From an uncultured Dehalococcoidia bacterium (GTDB lineage Bacteria > Chloroflexota > Dehalococcoidia > Lucifugimonadales > Lucifugimonadaceae): a DNA stretch of 64,000 nucleotides. The notes beneath the pieces were generated by a model, which saw only the letters and a list, made by a program, of their open reading frames with translations, was not told where the DNA came from and did not search any database. The first letter of the stretch is position 1; each line of letters opens with the position of its first letter. Both the position numbers and the translations under genes were made by a program. Shown in pieces: positions 17,271 to 25,087 of the stretch. The DNA lies in the NCBI GenBank assembly GCA_958295935.1, contig OY282385.1:868001-932000 (forward strand), written 5' to 3'.

Positions 17271-18032
17271 TCAGACTCCTACGGGGCTGTTTGTGAAGGT
17301 TCTGTATCCGTTTCGTTCCACTTCGCGCGCCAGTTCGGGGCCTCCGGATCGTACGATGCGCCCGTCCACGAGTACGTGCACGAAGTCTGGTGTGATGTGG
17401 TTCAGGATGCGTTGGTAGTGGGTGACGATGATGAAGGCCCTGTCCGGGGAGCGCATCTGGTTTACACCCTCTGCGACGACTCGCAGGGCATCCACGTCGA
17501 GGCCGGAGTCGGTCTCGTCGAGTATGGCGAGCCTTGGTTCGAGCACCATGAGTTGGAGCATTTCGTGGCGCTTCTTCTCTCCGCCGGAGAAGCCTTCATT
17601 CAGGGAGCGCTTGATGAGGTCGGGATCGATCTTCACCCGCTCTGCGCTTTGGTCGAACAGTTTGGAGAAGGCGCGCACGCTCAGTTTCTTTTCTCCGCGG
17701 TAGTCTGCGAGCGCGTCCTTGGCGGCCTTCAGGAATTGCCACGGGCGCACTCCCGGGACTTCGGCTGGGTACTGGAAGGCGAGGAACATTCCGCGCAGGG
17801 CGCGGTCGCTGACGGGCACGTCGATCAGGCTTTCACCATCCAGCACAATATCTCCGTCGGTCACCTGGTAGTCGATTCTCCCTGCCAGGACGTTTGCCAA
17901 GGTGCTCTTGCCGGAGCCGTTCGGCCCCATGATGGCGTGCACCTCTCCCGGATTCACGCGGAGGTCGAGGCCTTTGATGATCTTAGGTCCACCAGCGACG
18001 ATGGCCGCGTGGAGGTTCTTTACGTCAAGCAT
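17271..18032 (-). CDS. sufC: SufC, Fe-S assembly ATPase
   Basis: A 253-residue ABC-type ATPase: Walker A GPNGSGKS at 36-43, signature FSGGEK at 148-153, Walker B LAILDETDSGLD at 168-179. The KRHEMLQ sequence after the signature and the DETDSGLD form are specific to SufC. It powers SufBCD. ATG 18032 is chosen because GGAGGG lies about eight bases upstream and the length fits the family; the frame stays open upstream but that part is out-of-frame DUF1643 coding sequence. Its first 13 bases overlap the 3' end of that gene, indicating coupled translation. Confidence 0.96.
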   Translation of the reverse strand: MLDVKNLHAAIVAGGPKIIKGLDLRVNPGEVHAIMGPNGSGKSTLANVLAGRIDYQVTDGDIVLDGESLIDVPVSDRALRGMFLAFQYPAEVPGVRPWQFLKAAKDALADYRGEKKLSVRAFSKLFDQSAERVKIDPDLIKRSLNEGFSGGEKKRHEMLQLMVLEPRLAILDETDSGLDVDALRVVAEGVNQMRSPDRAFIIVTHYQRILNHITPDFVHVLVDGRIVRSGGPELAREVERNGYRTFTNSPVGV

Positions 18033-18619
18033 GTTACCGGCCCTCCGGGATGGGGACGTTGATTTTTCTTGTTCGTCATGTTGCGGTCTATCCAATCGTA
18101 TGAATTTGTTGGGAAGTGATCCGGGCGCGTGTTTCGATTGAGATACAGCGGGTGCATGGGCTGGTTTCTGCCGGTCAACCCAAGGTGCCGGGTCTTGTGC
18201 GACAAGGCTGCGTCCTGGAGCATTTGCATGACGCGCCCGCCTCTGCCGAGATAGAGCCCTCGGTTTCCCCATGCGCAAATGATCACGTTGGCGTCACGTG
18301 CGTGCGTGAGAATGCAGCGATCATTCACGGGGCCCACTGGGTCAGGGGTATTGTTGAGAATCTCGGGGTCAGGGGAGCGCAGGGCAAACAGGTTGCACAC
18401 GGACAATGCTCCGTACCCCCATTGGCGAGCAAAATTCTTGCACCTATCGAGTGTTCTGTCTGATCTCACCTCGTCTGCGAGGCTTGGATTGAGCATCAAG
18501 AACATGCAAATCCCGTTTCGGTCAGATATCTGGACCCTGAGCCAGTAGCGGTACTTGCGGTCGGGAGAGAAGCGCGTAGCGTGGATTTCAGTTTCTGGCG
18601 CGTGTTTTCCGAATATCAC
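18020..18619 (-). CDS. DUF1643 domain protein embedded in the suf operon
   Basis: A 199-residue protein matching the DUF1643 family. Conserved segments are RYWLRVQI, CMFLMLNPSLADE, DRTLDRCKNFARQWGYG, VCNLFALRSPDP, and ICAWGNRG. The family has no established biochemical role. Its GTG shares one base with the sufB stop (TAGTG) and its 3' end overlaps sufC by 13 bp, so it is translated as part of the suf operon. It interrupts the otherwise standard sufB-sufC-sufD order. A role linked to Fe-S assembly is suggested only by position. Signal peptide and membrane segments are absent. Confidence 0.85.
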   Translation of the reverse strand: MIFGKHAPETEIHATRFSPDRKYRYWLRVQISDRNGICMFLMLNPSLADEVRSDRTLDRCKNFARQWGYGALSVCNLFALRSPDPEILNNTPDPVGPVNDRCILTHARDANVIICAWGNRGLYLGRGGRVMQMLQDAALSHKTRHLGLTGRNQPMHPLYLNRNTRPDHFPTNSYDWIDRNMTNKKNQRPHPGGPVTCLT

Positions 18620-20097
18620 TATCCCACTGCGCCTTCGAGGCTGACCTTCAGCAATTGGGATGCCTCGACTGCAAATTCAAAGGGCAACTCCTTGATGACG
18701 TCCCGGCTCCATCCAGTGATGATCATGTGGTGAGCTTCCTCTTCCGAGATGCCCCTGGACATGAGGTAGAAGAGTTGGTCGTCACTGACTTTGGAGGTGG
18801 AAGCCTCGTGTTCCAATCGTGCGGATGGATTTCGGACCTCTATGTACGGCACGGTGTGGGCGCCGCACTTGTCTCCGATGAGCAATGAGTCGCATTGGGT
18901 GTGGTTGGTGGCGCGCTCTGCACCGGGCATGATCTTGACCTGGCCTCGGTAGGTGTTGCTTCCGCGCCCTGCCGAGATTCCCTTCGACACGATGGTACTT
19001 CTGGTGTTCTTTCCAAAGTGGACCATCTTGGTTCCGGTGTCGGCCTGCTGGAAGTTGTTTGCCAGTGCGACGGAGTAGAACTCGCCGGTGGAGTCGTCGC
19101 CCTTGAGCATCACGCTGGGGTATTTCCAGGTGATGGCGGAGCCGGTTTCGACCTGTGTCCAGGATATTTTGGAGTTTTTTCCCTCGCACGAACCGCGCTT
19201 GGTGACGAAGTTGTATACGCCTCCCTTGCCTTCTTTGGTTCCGGGGAACCAGTTTTGTATGGTGGAGTACTTGATTTCGGCGTTTTCAAGGGCGACGAGT
19301 TCAACTACGGCTGCGTGCAGCTGGCTGGTCTGTCTGACCGGGGCGGTGCAGCCTTCGAGGTAGCTGACGTAAGCGCCTTCGTCTGCGATGATCAGGGTGC
19401 GTTCGAACTGTCCGGTGCCCTCGGTATTGATTCGGAAGTAGGTCATCAACTCGACGGGGCAGCGCACTCCGGGCGGCACGTATGCGAAGGATCCATCGCT
19501 GAACACTGCGGAGTTGAGTGTGGCGAAGAAGTTGTCTGTGTATGGGACGACGGATCCCAGGTACTTGCGCACGAGGTCCGGGTGTTCCCTCACGGCTTCG
19601 TTGAAGGAGCAGAAGATGATGCCTAGTTCTTTGAGTTTTTCTCCGAAGGTGGTGGCTACCGATACGCTGTCGAACACGGCGTCGACGGCCACGCCTGCGA
19701 GCTTCTCCCGTTCGTGGAGGGGGACTCCGAGCTTCTCGAAGGCTTCAAGCATTTCGGGATCGGCCTCTTCCAATGACTTGGGCCTATCCTCCTGTCCTCT
19801 GGGAGCGGCGTAGTAGTAGGTGTTCTGGTAGTCGATGCCCGGATAGCTGATCTTGGCCCACTGTGGTTCGCCCTCGTCTCGTGCGAGCTTTTCCCAGTGG
19901 CGTAGTGAGCGCAGGCGCCACTCGAGGAGCCACTCGGGTTCTCGCTTCTTGGCTGAGATGAGGCGTACTATGTCCTCGTCAAGGCCCTTTGGAGCGAGAT
20001 CGGTATCGACCTCGGTTACGAAACCCCACTTGTAGTCTTGGAACTCCGACGTGGAGAGGTCAGAGTGTCTGGAGATAGTCTTTGGCGCGGTAGTCAA
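18619..20097 (-). CDS. sufB: SufB, Fe-S cluster assembly scaffold
   Basis: A 492-residue SufB with the family's full length. Typical features are [13 protein letters not shown] near 19-31, [22 protein letters not shown] in the beta-helix core with the functional Cys, NTYRGQVKI, and [20 protein letters not shown] near the C-terminus. SufB is where new clusters form before transfer to target proteins. The start is TTG at 20097 with GGAG about nine bases upstream. It is first in the operon, about 100 bases downstream of a sigma-A-like promoter with a palindrome. Confidence 0.96.
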   Translation of the reverse strand: MTTAPKTISRHSDLSTSEFQDYKWGFVTEVDTDLAPKGLDEDIVRLISAKKREPEWLLEWRLRSLRHWEKLARDEGEPQWAKISYPGIDYQNTYYYAAPRGQEDRPKSLEEADPEMLEAFEKLGVPLHEREKLAGVAVDAVFDSVSVATTFGEKLKELGIIFCSFNEAVREHPDLVRKYLGSVVPYTDNFFATLNSAVFSDGSFAYVPPGVRCPVELMTYFRINTEGTGQFERTLIIADEGAYVSYLEGCTAPVRQTSQLHAAVVELVALENAEIKYSTIQNWFPGTKEGKGGVYNFVTKRGSCEGKNSKISWTQVETGSAITWKYPSVMLKGDDSTGEFYSVALANNFQQADTGTKMVHFGKNTRSTIVSKGISAGRGSNTYRGQVKIMPGAERATNHTQCDSLLIGDKCGAHTVPYIEVRNPSARLEHEASTSKVSDDQLFYLMSRGISEEEAHHMIITGWSRDVIKELPFEFAVEASQLLKVSLEGAVG

Positions 20098-20181
20098 GCG
20101 GTCGTTCTCCAGTTGAGTCGCTGGGTGTTCTCTAGTAGAAACGCGTTGCGGGAGTGAGTGTTTGGCTCGGCAGGCGAATTC

Positions 20182-20198
20182 CTGACCATTCAGGTCAG
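20182..20198 (-). promoter_or_regulatory. palindromic operator at the suf promoter (Rrf2/IscR-like half-sites)
   Basis: On the minus strand the site reads CTGACC-TGAAT-GGTCAG, a perfect inverted repeat. GAC and GTC are separated by 7 bases and flanked by YY and RR, the same geometry as IscR type-1 sites (GAC-N7-GTC). It overlaps the transcription start predicted from the -10 box, a position where a bound repressor would block sufB. Binding by an Rrf2-family Fe-S regulator is inference; no regulator gene is in the window. Confidence 0.5.
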
Positions 20199-20202
20199 CA
20201 TT

Positions 20203-20231
20203 ATGCTATCGACGGTTGGAACGTGTGTCAA
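20203..20231 (-). promoter_or_regulatory. sigma-A-type promoter of the suf operon
   Basis: On the minus strand a perfect -35 TTGACA (20231-20226) is followed after 17 bases by TAGCAT (20208-20203), a 4/6 match to TATAAT. Transcription would begin near 20196, about 100 bases before sufB. Confidence 0.55.
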
Positions 20232-20302
20232 CGAATTTCGTAATTGCGAAGCGGGTTTTGTGCGCGTGCAAAACATGGCACCCAATGAGAGGGGTTTAGG
20301 GG

Positions 20303-21037
20303 GTGTACAGAGAAGTCGATAGAGCGTCCGGATGGCTTGGGCGGGACTCCATGGGGGTGAATGAATCTGGATTGGAGCGCAGCCGTCTGGAACTGTTGGA
20401 CTACATAGAGCGGCAAGGTGTGCCTGAGATTGTCCTGGACGCTGTTGCTCGGACTCCTCGCGAGGAGTTCGTGCCTGCGGCGTTCCGGCTGGAAGCGTAC
20501 GACAATAAGGCTTTGCCCACGTCCGAGGGGCAAACCATCTCGCAGCCTTCGCTGGTCGCGAGGATGGTCGCGCTGCTGGAGGTGCAGCCCGGGCACAGGG
20601 TTCTGGAGGTCGGGGCGGGATCGGGCTACCAGGCGGCTATATTGTCTCTGCTTGCGTCCGAGGTGGTATCGGTTGAGCGGGTAGCGGCGCTTACTGCGTC
20701 ATCCAGGGATAGGCTGAGGCGTCTGGGGTTCAGCAATTGCCGCATCGAGCAGGCCGGTGACGCCTTGGGCTGGCCGGCGGGGGCGCCGTTCGACAGAATC
20801 ATAGTGGCGGCTGGAGCTCCGAGCGTGCCAGAGGAACTATATGGGCAATTGGTCCGGGGAGGGCGGATGGTGATTCCGGTCGGGAGTAGAAACGGTCAGG
20901 AGTTGCTTGTGGTGATGCGCACGCGCTTTGGAAGGAAGACGAAACGCGCGGGTCAATGCGTGTTCGTGCCTCTGATAGGTTCCTCTGCGTGGCCGGAGGA
21001 TGCGGGGCCTGCCGGTGGCAGATATTTCCACGAGTAG
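20303..21037 (+). CDS. pcm: protein-L-isoaspartate O-methyltransferase
   Basis: A SAM-dependent repair enzyme that methylates isoaspartyl residues in damaged proteins. The Pcm signature is present: TPREEFVPAAFRLEAYDNKALPT, then GQTISQPSLVARM, then motif I VLEVGAGSGYQAAIL, and the late FDRIIVAAGAPSVPEEL motif. It is cytosolic. The length is 244 residues from GTG 20303, which has an AGAGG box upstream; ATG 20351 would give 228 residues and fits the family's short N-terminus equally well. It is divergent from the suf operon across about 205 bp and is followed by a Dam-type methylase gene. Confidence 0.92.
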   Translation: MYREVDRASGWLGRDSMGVNESGLERSRLELLDYIERQGVPEIVLDAVARTPREEFVPAAFRLEAYDNKALPTSEGQTISQPSLVARMVALLEVQPGHRVLEVGAGSGYQAAILSLLASEVVSVERVAALTASSRDRLRRLGFSNCRIEQAGDALGWPAGAPFDRIIVAAGAPSVPEELYGQLVRGGRMVIPVGSRNGQELLVVMRTRFGRKTKRAGQCVFVPLIGSSAWPEDAGPAGGRYFHE

Positions 21038-21143
21038 ACCTTTCGCGGTAGGGGATGCCGACTGAACGCAGCCGCTGCCGCTGTTACCCCGCGATGCGGG
21101 TGCACAGGTGCACCACTTGACTTGGTGGGAGTGACACGCGGTT

Positions 21144-22115
21144 ATGTCCTACCCAAGCGACTCTCTGATAATGCGGTCTGTCAAGGGGGCGTATCTGGCG
21201 TATCTCTGGTTAGAGACGCGGACAGTCAGGGGGGAGCATCCGTTGCAACAGGCCATGCCATCAGTGAATTCGACGGGTACTGGCCGGCGTATAGCTTCTC
21301 GAAAAAAGCGCCGCCGCAAGCGGCTGATCGCGTTTGGTTGGTACGGTGGAAAGTACAGCCATCTGGACTTCATCCTGCCGAACATTCCCACCGACGGGGC
21401 TCATTTCTGCGACGTGTTCGGTGGTTCTGCTGCGGTTCTCATAAATCGCGACCCTGCCCCGGTCGAAACGTATAACGACATCGACTCTGAACTCTCGAAC
21501 TTCTTCGAAACCTTACGCAACGAGGGCGACGACCTCCTTAAATCCATCACACTGACGCCCTTTTCCCGTGAAGAGCTGATGCGAGCGTGCACTTATGAAC
21601 AGGGTCTATCCAATCTCGAGCGAGCCCGCCGCTTCTATATACGGGCTCGTCAGACTCGTACCGGCTTGGCGCAGGTTAGCAGCGAGGGGCGCTGGGCTCA
21701 CTGCGTCCTGACTTCTCGCGACGGCATGGCGGGGTCCGTATCGCGGTGGCTGGGCTCCGTGGAAGGCTTGCCACAGATCGTACAACGCCTACAGCGTGTG
21801 CAGATCGAAAACGCGCCAGCGTTGGAAGTGATTCACAGGTATGACACGCGGGAGACGGTGTTCTACCTAGACCCGCCATACGTGCACTCGTCGCGCGGCG
21901 ACACCTCCGCCTACCGGTATGAAATGAGCGACGAGGAACACGTAGAGCTCGCGGACGTTCTCGCTTCTGTGCGCGGGCGAGTTGTGCTGTCAGGCTACCG
22001 GACACCTTTGTACGACCGTTTGTACAAGGAATGGCGGCGGATAGACGCGCCGGAACGAATCGCGCACTCGATTCGGCAACCGCGCCAGGAATCGCTCTGG
22101 GTGAATTTTTCGTAA
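21144..22115 (+). CDS. D12-class (Dam-type) adenine-specific DNA methyltransferase
   Basis: Up to 323 residues, alpha-class N6-adenine methylase. The SAM motif FGWYGGK is at 64-70, FCDVFGGSAAVLINR at 88-102, NDID at 111-114, and the catalytic DPPY at 243-246. Such enzymes methylate a short DNA target, commonly GATC-like, and are frequent in phage and as orphan chromosomal genes. The start is unclear: a TTGACT-like -35 lies just upstream of ATG 21144, so ATG 21255 may be the real start, removing 37 poorly conserved residues ahead of a basic stretch. No cognate nuclease is adjacent. A small ORF follows 3 bp downstream. Confidence 0.88.
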   Translation: MSYPSDSLIMRSVKGAYLAYLWLETRTVRGEHPLQQAMPSVNSTGTGRRIASRKKRRRKRLIAFGWYGGKYSHLDFILPNIPTDGAHFCDVFGGSAAVLINRDPAPVETYNDIDSELSNFFETLRNEGDDLLKSITLTPFSREELMRACTYEQGLSNLERARRFYIRARQTRTGLAQVSSEGRWAHCVLTSRDGMAGSVSRWLGSVEGLPQIVQRLQRVQIENAPALEVIHRYDTRETVFYLDPPYVHSSRGDTSAYRYEMSDEEHVELADVLASVRGRVVLSGYRTPLYDRLYKEWRRIDAPERIAHSIRQPRQESLWVNFS

Positions 22116-22118
22116 AAA

Positions 22119-22388
22119 ATGTGCCCGCCTATGGAGAATGAAGAACTTGCCGCGTGGCTGGACGCTAAGCTGCAGGCGGACTTTGAAAGCATCCTCATGA
22201 AGGCAGCCGTGTCCGAAGGGTCATCCCCTGCGGCCAATACTCGATCTATTCTCCGGCTTGCTGACGCCAATTCCCGAATCCGCTCAAATCAATCCAATAT
22301 GCCGGCTTGTCTGAAGGCTGTTGCCAGTCGGTTGGTGTCCTCGGCGGAGAGTGGAGGCGTGGGGCGTCTGGGGACGGTTCCTTCGTAG
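22119..22388 (+). CDS. small hypothetical ORF downstream of the Dam-type methylase
   Basis: An 89-codon frame that starts 3 bp after the methylase stop. The first ~55 residues (MENEELAAWLDAKLQADF...) look like a charged helical protein. The last 100 bp run antisense into the 3' end of the convergent DapA-like gene. Start could be ATG 22119 or 22131, neither with a good ribosome site. It could be a genuine methylase partner or a truncated remnant. No family recognised. Confidence 0.35.
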   Translation: MCPPMENEELAAWLDAKLQADFESILMKAAVSEGSSPAANTRSILRLADANSRIRSNQSNMPACLKAVASRLVSSAESGGVGRLGTVPS

Positions 22389-23164
22389 CCCAAGAGATTC
22401 AGTCCTGCCTTGAGCGCCGCGACTCCGTGTGTCATGCCGATGTAGTCGGCGTCTATCATTCTTTTCTGTATCTTGCGCGCTTCTGCGAATCTTCCGTTCA
22501 TTCCCAGTTTCATGATGTCCATGACGAGGTGCGGGGCCCAGTTTCCAAAGAACATGCAGGCGCCGTTGGCTCCCATGAGGGCGCCCAATAGGAGCAGGCT
22601 GCCGTTGCAGATCCAGAATTTTTTGTCCGCAGGCACAAACTGCCGCATGCGCCACTCGATACGGAGGTTGTGGTCGGTGATGTATCCGAAGACGTTGTCC
22701 ATGGAGCAGATGCCTCCTATCTGCTCCGGGGTCGCGGCCATCATGCTTTTGCCGAAGGTCTGGTGGATCACGACGACCGGCACAGGACACTTTTGGACCA
22801 CCTCGCGGTAGTAGGCTTCGACGTCGCCTCGCATGGGAATCCGCACCCGCACCACGTCTGCGCCGGCACGGGCCATAGCCTCGGCGAGCCTGAGCGTTTC
22901 GGTGGTGGATGGGTTGTCTATGCCGCCGATGACGAATCGGCTGCCGCCATGAGCGTCTGCAACCGTCTTGACGGCCGCTATTCGCTCAGCATCGCTGAGG
23001 AAGAACTCTTCTCCGCCTGCGCTGCCGACCACAAAGCCGGACAGGGGCGTTTTCAGCCACCGGGCGACGTTTCGTGCGAGTGCGTCGTGGTCTATGGAGT
23101 CGTCGGGGCGAAGTGGATTGGGGGTGGGGGCGACAACTACAGGATCGGTTTGAGGTATGGTCAT
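22289..23164 (-). CDS. DapA-fold (dihydrodipicolinate synthase family) protein with atypical active site
   Basis: About 291 residues from ATG 23164; the frame continues upstream but that part is non-coding in character. The (beta/alpha)8 fold of the DapA/NAL family is recognisable: VVVAPTPNPLRPDDSID at the N-terminus, GSAGGEEFFLS at the substrate-carboxylate loop, IGGIDNPSTTETLRLAEAMARAGADVVRV in the middle. The catalytic Tyr of the YN-P-G motif is replaced (VVIHQTFGKSM) and the Schiff-base lysine expected in the GIKD-type strand is absent (VFGYITDHN). A classical pyruvate-Schiff-base aldolase is therefore unlikely. It may bind sugar acids or use a different chemistry. It is monocistronic. 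Confidence 0.75.
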   Translation of the reverse strand: MTIPQTDPVVVAPTPNPLRPDDSIDHDALARNVARWLKTPLSGFVVGSAGGEEFFLSDAERIAAVKTVADAHGGSRFVIGGIDNPSTTETLRLAEAMARAGADVVRVRIPMRGDVEAYYREVVQKCPVPVVVIHQTFGKSMMAATPEQIGGICSMDNVFGYITDHNLRIEWRMRQFVPADKKFWICNGSLLLLGALMGANGACMFFGNWAPHLVMDIMKLGMNGRFAEARKIQKRMIDADYIGMTHGVAALKAGLNLLGYEGTVPRRPTPPLSAEDTNRLATAFRQAGILD

Positions 23165-23408
23165 TCGGCGTCCGTCGTTCTTTCTCCGGTTTCCCCGCCG
23201 GGGCTCAGAAATCGTGGGTTGAAGGATATCCCGCGTGCTGCGATAGACCACCCGACCTTCTTCCATCTTCCGATGGAGGAAGAGGAGGAAGATAGGAAGA
23301 TCTGTGCCGGATCGGGCAGGAGTATGCCGCGGGAGGCTTTGTCGGGTCGAATCCCAGGGAAGGGAGGTCTTTGTGAATGTTATAGTCAGCATAGGTCCGC
23401 TGTCGCAT
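23165..23408. other. leader region of the DapA-like gene with an 11-bp hairpin
   Basis: CTTCTTCCATC (23257-23267), loop TTCC, GATGGAGGAAG (23272-23282) forms an 11-bp stem with one G-T pair. It lies 93 bp upstream of the DapA-like start on the minus strand. No T-run follows. No gene is supported here, although a minus-strand frame is open. Confidence 0.45.
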
Positions 23409-23553
23409 GCGGCCATGAGGCCGGGGCGCGGGTTACTCACACCGACAAGGATTGGGATTTGCAGCCGTCGAGCGCGGCCATGAGGCCGGGGCGCGGGTTA
23501 CTCACACCGACAAGGATTGGGATTTGCAGTCGTCGAGCGCGGCCATGAGGCCG
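23409..23553 (+). repeat. 65-bp tandem repeat with hairpins upstream of gatB
   Basis: The 65-bp unit starts with GCGGCCATGAGGCCG and is present at 23409, 23474 and 23539: two full copies, nearly identical, plus the first ~15 bp of a third. Each copy starts with an inverted repeat (CGGCC-ATGA-GGCCG). The last hairpin ends about 22 bases before the gatB ATG. The spacing is exactly 65 bp. There is no spacer variation, so it is not a CRISPR. Confidence 0.85.
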
Positions 23554-23575
23554 AGGAACGCGGGCTTTTCTTCTA

Positions 23576-25075
23576 ATGGTCATGACTGAGCGTTACGAGG
23601 CTGTAATTGGCCTAGAAATACACGTACAGCTGAGCACGCGCAGCAAGATGTTCTGTGCGTGCGGGGCGGACTATCAGTCGGCGGAGCCGAACACGCGCGT
23701 TTGCCCGGTGTGTCTGGGGCTCCCCGGCGCGCTGCCTGTGGTGAACTCGCGCGCGGTGGAAGATGCCATCAAGATCGGCTTGGCTCTGAACTGCAAAGTG
23801 GCGGAGACGACGAAGTTCGATCGAAAGAACTACCCCTACCCGGATCTTATGAAGGGTTACCAGATATCGCAGTACGACACGCCGATCTGTTACGACGGTT
23901 TCATGGATTTACCGGGCGAGGAACCGGTGCGGGTGGGCATCGAGCGGGTGCACATGGAGGAGGACGTGGCGCGCCTGGTTCATATTCCCGGGGCAGTGGG
24001 GGGGCCTGGGCACGTATTGATGGACGTAAACCGAGCCGGAACGCCGCTTATGGAGGTAGTCAGCAAGCCGGACATGCGCTCGACGGAGCAGGTCGAAGCG
24101 TACATCACGAATATGCAATCTATAATTCGCTATCTCAACGTGGGTACTGCCAACATGGAGGAGGGGTCCTTTCGCTGCGACGCGAACGTGAGCGTCCGTC
24201 CTGCGGGATCGAGTACTCTGGGTACAAAGGTCGAGGTTAAGAACATGAACCGGATCCGGGCGGTGACGCGCGCCTTGGAGTACGAGATCGACCGTCAGAA
24301 AGAGTTAACGGCGTCGGGTGGCCGCGTAGTGCAGGAGACTCGCGGGTGGGATGACGGGCGCGGGGTGAGTGTGGTTCAGCGGTCCAAGGAAGAGGCCCAC
24401 GATTATCGTTATTTTCCTGAGCCTGATCTGCCGCCGCTCCACGTCGACCCTGTTTGGGTGGAGGACATCCGCGGCGGTCTTCCAGAGCTTCCAGAGTTGC
24501 GAAAGAGGCGCTTCCAGAGCCAATGCGGCTTGGATGAATATGATGCTGCGTTGCTTACGTCCTCCAGGTCCACGGCAGATTATTTCGAGGAGGTCATTGG
24601 GTATGCGGGGTCGACGCGAGGGGGGGAGCGAAGGGAGTTTGCAAAGGAAACTGCCAACTGGCTGAACGGGGAGATGGCCCGTTACATGAATGAGGATGGA
24701 TTGAGCAACGTCTTCGACACCCCCATAACTCCACAGAACCTTGCGGGGTTGGTGGAGAGTTTCAGGAAACGCGAGTTGAACAACGCCACTGCCAAGCGGG
24801 TGTTCAGCGAGATGTACCGAAACGGCGCGAGCGCGGCGGCGTTGATCGAAGAGCGGGGTCTGCGTCAGGTCAGCGATACTTCAGAACTCGACCCCGTCGC
24901 CGACAGGATTATCGGCGCAAATACGAATGCGGTGGGCGACTATTTGGGCGGCAAGGAGACTGCGGTGCGCTTTCTGGTGGGGCAGGTTATGAAGGCTACG
25001 CGCGGCAGGGCCGACCCGAAGATCGTGACCGGCCTTTTGAAGAGTAAGCTCGATGCTATGAAAGCGGCCAAGTGA
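23576..25075 (+). CDS. gatB: Asp-tRNA(Asn)/Glu-tRNA(Gln) amidotransferase subunit B
   Basis: A 499-residue GatB of normal length. YEAVIGLEIHVQLSTRSKMFCACG at the N-terminus, the CxC...CxxC zinc knuckle (CACG, CPVCLGLPG), FDRKNYPYPDLMKGYQISQ and DVNRAGTPLMEVVS are diagnostic. The tail (GANTNAVGDYLGGKETAVRFLVGQVMKATRGRADP) is the YqeY-like tRNA-binding domain. It supplies the kinase/transamidase activity of GatCAB, which makes Gln-tRNA(Gln) and/or Asn-tRNA(Asn). gatA and gatC are not in the window. There is no good Shine-Dalgarno site within 15 bases; the upstream hairpin repeats may matter. yvcK follows 12 bp downstream. Confidence 0.97.
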   Translation: MVMTERYEAVIGLEIHVQLSTRSKMFCACGADYQSAEPNTRVCPVCLGLPGALPVVNSRAVEDAIKIGLALNCKVAETTKFDRKNYPYPDLMKGYQISQYDTPICYDGFMDLPGEEPVRVGIERVHMEEDVARLVHIPGAVGGPGHVLMDVNRAGTPLMEVVSKPDMRSTEQVEAYITNMQSIIRYLNVGTANMEEGSFRCDANVSVRPAGSSTLGTKVEVKNMNRIRAVTRALEYEIDRQKELTASGGRVVQETRGWDDGRGVSVVQRSKEEAHDYRYFPEPDLPPLHVDPVWVEDIRGGLPELPELRKRRFQSQCGLDEYDAALLTSSRSTADYFEEVIGYAGSTRGGERREFAKETANWLNGEMARYMNEDGLSNVFDTPITPQNLAGLVESFRKRELNNATAKRVFSEMYRNGASAAALIEERGLRQVSDTSELDPVADRIIGANTNAVGDYLGGKETAVRFLVGQVMKATRGRADPKIVTGLLKSKLDAMKAAK

Positions 25076-25087
25076 GGTATTACGGCC

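Noticed and set aside
17271-18278. Longer sufC start upstream of 18032
   Set aside because: The extra residues are an out-of-frame reading of the DUF1643 gene; ATG 18032 has a good ribosome site and the right length.
22670-23548. 292-codon plus-strand frame over the DapA-like gene and repeats
   Set aside because: Overlaps a recognised gene antisense, and its end is made of the tandem repeat.
23409-23553. 65-bp repeat as a CRISPR array
   Set aside because: The units are contiguous with no variable spacers, and no cas genes are nearby.
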